Below are positions 38,079 through 64,000 of a stretch of DNA of 64,000 bases, piece by piece. The notes below the pieces were generated by a model, which saw only the letters and a list, made by a program, of their open reading frames with translations, did no database searches and was not told the origin of the DNA. Position 1 is the first letter of the stretch. Every line of letters begins with the position of its first letter. The stretch covers positions 27,176,071 to 27,240,070 of the forward strand of contig NC_133930.1 of the NCBI RefSeq assembly GCF_964199755.1. The letters are read 5' to 3'. Position numbers and translations under genes: made by a program. Source of the stretch: Larus michahellis. Its lineage: Eukaryota > Chordata > Aves > Charadriiformes > Laridae.

Positions 38079-38680
38079 GCTGCGGACCGGGCCGGGCCGG
38101 GCCGCGCCGAGCCGGCGGCGGGGCTGAGGGCAGGCGGCGGGAGGGAGCGGCGGGCAGGCGGCGGGGGCGGCAGCGCCGCCTGGCGGCCTGGCGGTGCCGC
38201 CGGCGCCCTGAGGCCTCTCGAGGTGCGGGGAGCGGCGGCGATGGCCGGCCCTGGCGCCGAGGCCGCCCCGCGGGTGGCGGGACGCCCTGCCCGGCCCTTT
38301 GGGAGGCCTCACCTCGGTGGCCAGGCGGAGGGGGGCGGGAGGCCGAGGGGCGGGACCGGCCGAGCTGTGGGCAGCGGCTCGGGTCAGCGGGAGCCGCTCA
38401 GCCACGGCGCGGTGCCCCCCCTCTTGGTTCCCTGCGCAGGGAAAGGTGGACGCGTAAAAATTTGTCGAAAATTTTCGTCAGAAGTATCGCGGTTTGTCCC
38501 TTGCCGCGCTGGCCCGGGGGAAGGCCCAGCGGCAAGAGGGGTCGGGGCAGCGGGATGGGGCCGGCCGGTGTGGGGGTGTTCAGGCCCCTGCCGCAGTTTG
38601 GGTGGCAGGTTGTTACCCGGGGTGAAACGGGAACGGCACCCCGGTTTGGGAAGGCAGAAATCCTGCCCGTCGGGTTTCTC
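37330..38680 (-). promoter_or_regulatory. MED18: CpG island over MED18 5' end
   Basis: A sharp rise in G+C and CpG from about 37.3 kb, peaking at 37.85-38.45 kb (many CCGCC, GGGCGGGA and CGCCG runs), then falling to AT-rich DNA by about 38.75 kb. It covers MED18 exon 1, the intron and the upstream region, as expected for a housekeeping promoter. SP1-like GGGGCGGGA sites lie near 38330-38355. Limits are approximate. Confidence 0.85.
38006..38078 (-). CDS. MED18: MED18 coding exon 1, residues 1-25
   Basis: 73 bp from the ATG to CTCCAAG/GTAAGC. It encodes MEAPPVTMMPVTGGTINMME then YLLQ and the first base of Gly25. The frame stays open upstream to an ATG at 38405 because the region is so GC-rich, but the family start is the ATG at 38078. 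Confidence 0.95.
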
Positions 38681-38749
38681 AGCCGGACGTTGACTGTTTT
38701 CCATGCTTCTCACTAGACGGAAAAGCTGCCTTTTTGAAAAAAGTAGGGG

Positions 38750-41700
38750 AAATGCGCACTCCATGTCAGTTAAATTCAGTCGAAGTGTACAGTTATAAAT
38801 TCTGTTTTTTCCTTATCTCTTCTTATAACATGCTTTCATGCCGCATGGAAAGTAAACTGCATTTCCTTTATCAGTATCTTTACACAGCCGTGGTGAACCC
38901 CCGTCTCCCCAGAATAAACTACATAAGTACCAGCACAAGCCAAACGCCTGCAGATCAGAAGTGGCATAAGCCTACCCTCCCAGGGCAGTAATGATTTGTT
39001 TCAGCCCTATGATACCGGAGCTAGCTTGGAGCACAGCCATGCAGTTGAAGTGGGGTCACTTCAGGGACACAGTGCAATCCAGGAGGGACCTGATGGTTGC
39101 TGAAGCTGCGACGGTGTGTTACCCGTGGATGTACTTCCCCAATTGTGGGTAAGAGGTCTCTGTTGAAATAGAGGAAGAAAATCATCAACAAAACATTTGT
39201 GTAATGGCTGAAAAGCTTCCTTGTGGTTCTAAGAGCGAAAAATAGGTTTTCTCTTCTATACAAATCAGCTTTAGTTAATGTGGTCATAGTACAGTTAGAA
39301 TGAAAGAATATATAGAGAGAAAGATAGCTAGGAAAAGTAAAAATGAGTCCAAAATGCGTCTAGTGTTTCCCAAGAGATAGTTTATGAGCTTTGCTTCATT
39401 CTGTGGTGTTACAGGTTATCTTTTCTGCCCAGCTAAGGTGCATGATAACGTTACTACAAAGGCCTAAAAAGAACATAAGAGGATGTCTTCGTGTCTTTTT
39501 TGAAATGCAAATCCTTTTAAATTCCCCAGTTGCAGTTCTGCGCTGTAGCCTGGGGAGCCATGCAGTAGCACAATGCAGAAAACAAACATTACCCCAAACT
39601 GGGCAAACCCCTTGTACCACCAGACAAAACAGGTGAGCCAAAATTGGCTTCTTCAAGCACACAGGGCATCTCCAGATCCCCTCGCCAGGTGTGTAAAGAC
39701 AGCGATGACACAGTCCCGCAGCTGCTGAACTGCTTGTCACCGTGGGCTTGGAGGGTCTATAGTGCAGCTCCATTCCCTGAAGGTATCTTAATAACGAACC
39801 TTTTTCTGCACTTGTTGAAGATAAGATGCAGCAGACACAAAAGGCAGTTGGTCAGACAGATGGAGGAGGTGGAGAGAAACAGAGATAGAAGTGGAGGGTA
39901 AACATGTTATTCCCAGCCACCTACCTAAGTTCTGTTCAACTGCCTTTAAAACCCTCCTTGTATACCTGTCTGTGTCAGAGAAATGGGATGCCTGCGCGGG
40001 GCCAGGCCTTTATCTCAGCTCTGTATCACCGCATTTCAGGTGCACAGACCAGAGCCCTCCCTGCAGGGCTCCTGCATGGAAACATCTGGTGACATGTATG
40101 ATCCAGCCGTGTTCACGCATTGAAATAGTACCAACAGTAGGGAGGCTCCATTAGAGATGTGAACTGGATGTAAAGGTATTTTTTCTTCCTTGTTACTAAA
40201 ACGTGAGGTTTTTTTAACTCTCATCTCACAGACTTGGGGTCTGAATCCCTGTGTTGTCACCTTTATCGATCAAAATTGCTTTCAGACTAAGCATACAGCA
40301 CTCTCCATTCACTGATGGTGAATTTGGAGCAAAAAGCCTTCCACCCCACAACTCTGTGTGTGAGCTTGTTGAAATTAATTACTCCGTTCAGTTATTATAT
40401 AATAGGCAGTTTATGTAAGGAGTTCCTTGCATAATTCACATTTTTAAAAGTTGTTGAAAGAATTTCAAGGCTAGGATTACTCATTAAGTGATTTTTCTGT
40501 CTCAGCAGGTAACTCAAGGATGTTGGGTTGTTCTTAGCCATTTCACCACAAGCGGTGATGTGTCAATAGCTGGGGGACTATCTTAAATAAAGGGACTACA
40601 TAAGCTTATAGCATAAAGACAGAGAAAACAACACACATCAGGTAATTGTGGCTTATTATCACCCTCAATATAATGCACGTTATGATTTATTCTTCTCCAC
40701 ATTGCAAAGCAGGAAAATTTTTCAAGCGAGAGAGTTCAATGAGCTGGCCAGCCTAGTGGCGTCCAGACTTGACCTTGTTCCTAAACTCATATTGCCAAAG
40801 CAAAACTAAAGTTGCATGTAGTTTTATATGCTATGTGACTGCGTCCCCTGGATTTTAAATGACCAATTTTGGGTGCTTTGTTAAATATTGAAAGAAGCTG
40901 CTGTGAGAACATTTCTTTAGTGAGTGTCCATTTAGACTTACCCAGAAACAATGGTCTCTGGGGGAAGCCAAGATTATTCCTGAAAAAGTGCAATTCTGCT
41001 TAGCCAGAAACTCTGCCGACAGCGGTGTCTCTCTGTGTGCCCAATCGACGTGCCCATTTTTTTCAATAATGAAGCACTGTTTTAGAGCCAGTATTCCCAA
41101 AAGTTGAGCTAATTTTAAGAAGTCTTTTAGTGTCATTAAACATGGGCTACTCACAGAGATCTGTGACAGCTCTCACATATAAAAGAAGGGGACTGATCTG
41201 GACTGCTGTATGTACTGTTACACTGCTACCTGGCTTGTTTCAAGTACCTTTGTTAAAGAAGTTTTATCCTTGGCAGCATAGTTATACCAGTGCACAGTGT
41301 ATAAAGCAGGCTTGCTTGGGTGTGGGCTATGGGCGAGACACTGACCGAGCAACCAGTGCTGGGCAAAAGAAGGTAGCAACATTGCCTGCTTGTTTTGAGG
41401 GTGAAGTGATGTTTTCAAGGCAACTTTACATGGTGACTGGCTCCATGCAAGACCACTTGTCTGAGATTGTGGGTTGATGATGATGCAGCCTATGGCATAC
41501 ATGTACTGTAGGATTGCCTTCCATTTGTTCTTGGAGACCAGCGTTTCATCACAGGGGAAGTGGGAAGCAATTTGGCAAACCCTGTCATGGTACCAGGTGG
41601 AGAGCTAGAAGATAAAGACACATGTGGCTTGTCTTGCTCTGAGCTTGGCAGAATTGCCTAAGTCTGGTCTTTCACCTGTAGTCCTAGAAGAGACTGGACA

Positions 41701-41754
41701 TTGGTGTAATTTTTATGCCATGGTTATTTCATCCTGGTGTTCTAGCTTATGAAA
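38750..41754. other. Intergenic DNA upstream of MED18
   Basis: Mixed-composition DNA with only short open frames that lack family signatures. I recognise no exon, RNA gene or repeat until the CR1 tail near 41755. Confidence 0.5.
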
Positions 41755-42011
41755 ATGGGCTGATCTTGTACAATTCTTCTCTGGAAGAATGAAGTAGGTA
41801 AGGAAGAAATTCTTCCTGATGAGGGTGGTGAGACACTGTAACAGGTTGTCCAGAGAAGTTGTGGATGGCCCATCCCTGTAAGTGTTCGAGACCAGGTTGG
41901 ACAGGGCTTTGAACGACCTGACCTAGTGAAAGGTGTCCCTGCCCATGGCAGAGGGGTTGGACTAGGTGGTGTTTAAATATACCTTCCAACCCGAACCATT
42001 CTGTGATTCTG
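41755..42011 (+). mobile_element. CR1 LINE 3' end
   Basis: It matches CR1 ORF2 C-terminus and 3'UTR order: AGGAAGAAATTCTTCCTGAT, GGTTGGACAGGGCTTTGAAC, GGTTGGACTAGGTGGTG, then CTTCCAACCCGAACCATTCT and a short octamer-like tail. The 5' limit is approximate. Confidence 0.88.
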
Positions 42012-42074
42012 ACAGCAGGTCTTTATTTGGCTGTTGTGGATCTCAGCAGATACTGGCACCAAGATCTACTTTTT

Positions 42075-42606
42075 CTGGTTGGTACAGGCTTTGGCTGGGA
42101 TGCATTTAATTGTCTTCATAGCAGCCCGTATGGGGCTGTGTTTTGGATTTGTGACTTGATAACACAGCAGTCTTTTTGGCTGTTGCTGAGCAGGGTTTGG
42201 CAGCATCAAGGTTTCCTTCTTCTGCTTCTTTTTTGCCTGCACCCCCCACAATGAGTAGGCTGGTGGGGTGGAAGAGGTTGGGAGGGGACATAGCCAGGAC
42301 AGCTGACCCCAACTGACCAAAGGGATATTCCATGCTGTATGGTGTTGTGTCCAGCACTAAAAGCTCAGGGAAGGAATGAGAAAGGGAGGATGTTTGTGGT
42401 TAGGGCATTTGTCTTCCCAAATAACTGTTAGCGTGCTGAGGCCCTGCCTGCTGCTGGGAAGTGGTGAATAAATTCCTTATTTTGCTTTGCACGTGCAGCT
42501 TCATTTTACCCATTAAACAAGTCTTTATCTCAATCCATGAGTTGTCTCACTTTTACCCTTCTGCTTCTCTCCCCATCCTGCTAGGGTGGGGTGAGCAAGC
42601 AGCTGG
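42075..42606 (+). mobile_element. Solo LTR of an avian endogenous retrovirus
   Basis: The order of segments matches a widespread avian LTR: TTGGCTGGGATGCATTTAAT, CAGCCCGTATGGGGCTGTGT, GACAGCTGACCCCAACTGAC, CCAAAGGGATATTCCATGC, a polyA-like GTGAATAAATTCC, ATTAAACAAGTCTTTATCTC, and CTCACTTTTACCCTTCTG with a G-rich end. The final segment seems truncated near 42606. No gag, pol or env frame lies next to it, so I read it as a solo LTR about 60 bp after the CR1 tail. The family name is not assigned. Confidence 0.75.
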
Positions 42607-42629
42607 GTCCACCCACCATGTTTTTCTAG

Positions 42630-43860
42630 AAGGCCTGAGTCTTACTGGGAATGCTGCTGGGTTGGGGGAAAACCTGTGAAAGCCGGGGCTAAAGCCCCTG
42701 GTGGCCCCTCGGGTAGAAGAAGAAGCAGACTGAACATAAAACCAGTGGTGAAGATGGGACACTAGGTAATTTTGGGTAGTGTAATAGACTGCAAAAGCCC
42801 TAGAGCATTGTAGAGATAAGGTTAGTTCCAGAGGCAGGCCTCCTCCCAGAGGCTGGCACACCAAGGTGAGCCCCGGGCCAGCAGCGATCTCTAGGCAGGA
42901 AGCCGAGGTACAGAATTGTCATCGCTAGGAGTGTCACTGGATGCATAGCACTTGTAATGGCCTTGTGTCTGAGGTAAGATGACTCTGCTAGGAATATGAG
43001 CTTCCCCTTGAGGCAACAGAGAGGATCTGTGGAGCAGAGAAACTGTTGCTGTAACAAGGACACCGCCTGAAAACCAAACCATCGTCGTCTCCTTTCAGCA
43101 GGTGTCATTGTGCAATGTAAACCTCCCCTAACCAAAGCCAAAGGGAGAGAGCTAAGAGGACACAACCCCAAAAATGTTATGTCCCAAGAGGTGGAGATAA
43201 TGATGTATCTTAAAAGCACTGTGAGCAGCAAGAGCTATCACTCCATCCCAAACATCAGCTGAAAGGTGTGGGAGGATGGACCATCTACCACAGCTTTTCT
43301 CAGAGCTGTTTTCACCTTACGAGCAGAGTTCAAACCAAGGATGGAAATTGTCCCCAGTGCTGTGTATAGACACACCTGGAGCCCACATACACTTGACTGC
43401 TTCAATGAGAAAGCGAGATCTTTTCTGGGCACCGCTGTGCCTGCTCAGCAATGCCTGTGCAGGGGCCCTTGCTGGCACACCACCGTCCCATCTCCAAGGC
43501 AGCATGCGCTACAGGTTTCTTGTATCACTGCTACATTCAGCATGAGCAGGGTTTGGTTTTTTCATCCCCACATTGCCTGAGCAGAAGCTGCTCCTCCAGT
43601 CAGGAAGATTAGGTAAGGCACACTTCATTGATAACATCTTGTTCTGGCTAAGACAAATCAAAGTGCACAACAATTCTGTAATTAGAGACAGCTGCAGCTG
43701 CAGAACTTCAGGCCTCACAGCTCTGAAACTTTCATGTCAGGCAGCAGGGAGGGGACTGGTGTAGAACAGGGGTAAAATAGATTCAGGACGCAGAGAAGAA
43801 CGGAGGTAATCGAGGTGAAGCGAGAAGCAAGCTAGTTACCAGAGTCAAATACACTATTTT
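42630..43860. other. Intergenic DNA downstream of HMGCR
   Basis: Moderately G+C-rich sequence with several short overlapping open frames on both strands and no recognisable family. No exon is supported. Confidence 0.45.
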
Positions 43861-43868
43861 GACTATTT

Positions 43869-43874
43869 TTTATT
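43869..43874 (-). terminator. HMGCR: Alternative distal polyA signal of HMGCR
   Basis: AATAAA on the minus strand in a T-rich + strand context. It could end a longer HMGCR 3'UTR of about 2.85 kb; weaker candidate. Confidence 0.25.
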
Positions 43875-44929
43875 TTTTTCTAAGGTTTTAAAATATTTGG
43901 AAAACTATATAAATTGTAGTAGTATAGAATTGTATAGAATTTAATAGAATTTAAGTTGGCACAGCTTTAGAAACTTGATTACAGACAGCTGGTTTGGTTT
44001 TGCCAAGGTCCCTAACCAAACAGTTCTTGCACTGAAGCAATCTTGCTACACAAAATTGTCAGTGCGTGTGCAGGGAAACAAGAGCCCTTCGGTTCCCTGA
44101 ACGTTCCAACACATATGAAATGGTAACCTCCACTGCTGGTATAAAACCTGTAGGTCTGAGGAGACTGAAAAGGAATGCAGACTGCATTGTATGTCCGATT
44201 ATAGATTGATGTGCATTACCAAGACCATGGCAGTTGGACTACAGGTGAGGAAAAGAAGCGGGAGAAGGGGAAATTTTTTTACAGGTTTCCAGGATCTGTA
44301 GTGGGGTACTGACTAAAAGCTTAAGCACTGTGCTGTTAACAGCACAGTATGGTATTGAAATTCTTACCTTTTAAGAAAAGCTAAAAAAGAGCTTTTAAAT
44401 AGTTCTTCGTGTGGCACTGATAGGTTCTTCTACTCTTCCAGCTTAACCTGTCTTGCAAGAACATATAGTACTATGTATTTTGATAAAATTACATTTTCCT
44501 GGTGAAAGCAGCATTTAAAATTCAGGTAGCAAGTTAACAGATTAAAAAGCACCTTTGAAACTTTGGTTCTGGTGGACATGGGAGAAACTGTCTCTGACTT
44601 GGACACTGTGTAATTCAGATTCAAGGAGAATAAATGAGTACAGGCTTCTGCAAACCAGGTTGAGAAGTCCCGGTGTCACAGCCCCGCTGCATTTAGTACT
44701 ATATACCAGACATATTTTCCTTAACCCTCTTATTTTACGTTGTCTAGCAAGGTATGTCACTATGTCTTGAAGTAAGCTTAAATATCACAATTAAGCCAAG
44801 ACATTTTCCATTGTTTTACTGAAACTTAAAAAGTATTTCTGTACCAAAATGTACACAATTTAGTATTAATACAAAATGTTAATTCTGCAAGACAGAATGT
44901 CAGTTAAATCCACCAAAATGAACACTGAA

Positions 44930-46712
44930 CCACCATTTATTGCCAGAACAGTGTTACTTTAAATAAGATCACTGAATGAACATAGAAACAAAGTAGTTTC
45001 ACCTGTCCTTAAATAAAATGGTAGCTATTAGCAACAATACTGCAAGAAGATAAACATTCATATTTACATGCTATCATAACATATCTAGCATGTAGTATGT
45101 CTTCATGCTTGCACATTAGCTTTATGAGCTCATTACAATGATATTAATGTGTTGATGTACTACAACACAACCCATCGTGATTTATATCAAATTTGCACAT
45201 TAGAAGAGCACCTCTGCTAGTCACTTTTTTAGGAATGCCACTGCATTCCTCTAAGAAACACAGTCCGATCCACTGATTCCACCCCCCACCCCCCAAAAAA
45301 AACCCCAAAATACCAGAAGAACCCAAACCAAACAAAACAAAAAAACCAACATCAAGCATCTTAACAATTTTCCTCCTGTGATTAACTAGACAGGGCAATG
45401 CATTGAACAATATTCCCAAAGGTGAATCAAACCAGAATACACCTGGGTTTTCTGTATTACATTAAGAACACCTGAGACTGCTTCACTGGTCCAAGTACAG
45501 TACTTTAATACAAAAACTTCTTGTTGCATTAACATGTCATTTCTCTGAATCCCCTTAATTAGTACTTTTCATTGAAAAAAAGATAAGATTTCTTCTTAAA
45601 ATAAATACTCCCCCCTCATAAAGTAAGTTTACAAGGAATTAAAACATAAAAAAAACTAGCATTGAAGAACAGTGTGATTTTCTGGCTTCATTTTATCTCA
45701 GCTTAAGCAGTGGATACACACCTATTCCTGGGGAGGAAGTGTCAAACACTTAAAAAAATAAAATAATAATTAGGAATATACAAACACACTGTACCTTAAG
45801 AGACATCTTTTAAAAGAAGAAGTGTAAACATCTGTTCTTGACTCCTGTTGTTTGAATGCACTCCCATCAAAAAAACTTTGAGAAACTGCATGTGCTTAAA
45901 TTGCTAACCTGTCTGACATGTAACTGGGTTTGGAGTTACCAGTTTCAAAAATCTTATTTTTTTTTACCTGAACAAAATAGCAGAACAGTAGAAGACACTG
46001 TTTTTTCCCCTCCTTCAGTACAGATTATACTTAACAGTTCAGAAATTCATAGGTCACAAGTTTTCTGTAAAGGAATAACCTAAATTGTGGAGTTAGAACA
46101 TTGAATGCTGCTTAGCTGACACAGCAGCAAATTAAGTACTATGTGTAGACAGAGGTTTCTATAAAACTAATATGATTCAATAAAATTGTCTTATAGCCTA
46201 AAACCTAAGTTTTACATGTGAACAAAATTATAACTGGGAGTTCATGGAAAGTGATTAGGCTTGCCATCACTTTAAAAAAACATGCTTGTCTAACCATAAA
46301 ATAAAGATGGCAAGGACCAGTGCATTCAAGCCAAGTTTAGACCACCTTTTTTTTTTTAAATGTACAAAGTACATTACATCACTTGGTATTTACCAGCAGC
46401 TTACTAGTCAAAATAATCTTAACCTGTAAAAACATAAGACCAACCCTTTACAAAATGATGTGTAAGAGTAAGAATTCCAAAGCCATGTTCAAGACATCTG
46501 ACAGGACTTCTTTCGTGAAGTCACCTCTAACCACTGAAGAAGGTGAAAGGCGTAAGTAGTCTTACACAAGTCCATTGATCTCTCAGTTTATCTTACACAG
46601 ACATTGAGTTGAAGGTAATTTTCATTCTAAACTTCACAGATTTTTGTATTTTTTTCCCCCCTGTGCTAGACAGTTGCTAGAACAATTCTTCATTTCAAAG
46701 CTGTTTTAGTAT
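44930..46712 (-). other. HMGCR: HMGCR 3' untranslated region (inferred extent)
   Basis: AT-rich non-coding DNA after the HMGCR stop at 46713. A minus-strand AATAAA at 44936-44941 would give a 3'UTR of about 1.8 kb, similar to mammals. Several ATTTA pentamers are present on the transcript strand (for example near 45015 and 44960), fitting an unstable mRNA. A longer form could use the AATAAA at 43869-43874. Confidence 0.6.
44936..44941 (-). terminator. HMGCR: Candidate polyA signal of HMGCR
   Basis: AATAAA on the minus strand about 1.77 kb after the stop codon. An alternative distal one lies at 43869-43874. The choice rests on the usual length of the family's 3'UTR. Confidence 0.45.

Positions 46713-64000
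<17,288 letters not shown>

Noticed and set aside
38466-38477. 12-bp palindrome CGAAAATTTTCG near the MED18 CpG island edge
   Set aside because: Perfect but short; I cannot link it to a known factor and it may be chance.
37294-38693. Long + strand open frames opposite MED18 (184, 213 and 240 codons)
   Set aside because: Shadows of the GC-rich MED18 exons and CpG island; low-complexity Arg/Gly/Pro/Ala translations with no family signature.

Overview
The window is nuclear DNA from a vertebrate, almost certainly a bird. It has long introns with GT-AG borders, several CR1 LINE copies ending in the avian-type octamer tail (runs of ATTCTATG), a solo LTR of a type common in avian genomes, and vertebrate genes whose exons I could join base by base. 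In chicken HMGCR is on chromosome Z (established knowledge), so a Z-linked origin is likely but not proven here.

Three protein genes are present. (1) CERT1 (COL4A3BP, ceramide transfer protein) on the + strand. Its last 14 coding exons lie between 4155 and 29761 and encode residues 117-624 of the long isoform with no length difference from the human protein. The PH-domain exons lie before the window. The 3'UTR probably runs to about 32.95 kb. (2) MED18 (Mediator head subunit) on the - strand, 38078 to 37243. It has two coding exons, a 209-bp GT-AG intron, a CpG-island promoter and a polyA signal at 37137-37142. (3) HMGCR (HMG-CoA reductase) on the - strand, 61567 to 46713. It has 19 coding exons that join into an 882-residue protein with the sterol-sensing membrane domain and all catalytic residues. 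The non-coding first exon and promoter lie beyond 64000.

Layout: 1-4154 is a CERT1 intron; 4155-32.95 kb holds CERT1 exons, introns and 3'UTR; 33-37.1 kb is intergenic; 37.1-38.7 kb is MED18 and its CpG island; 38.7-43.9 kb is intergenic with a CR1 tail and a solo LTR; 43.9-46.7 kb is the HMGCR 3'UTR and its flank; 46.7-61.6 kb holds HMGCR exons and introns; 61.6-64 kb is HMGCR intron 1. CERT1 and HMGCR converge tail to tail, as in mammals, and both act in lipid metabolism (ceramide transport and sterol synthesis). MED18 lies between them, whereas in human it is on a different chromosome (1p35 rather than 5q13). This is the most notable structural feature.

I found no new gene system. The points most worth following are the MED18 position, inverted CR1 copies flanking CERT1 exon 12316-12473, a CR1 copy lacking its 3' end, a template-switch-like palindrome in HMGCR intron 1, a probable CERT1 3'UTR intron, and two unexplained pyrimidine-rich blocks.
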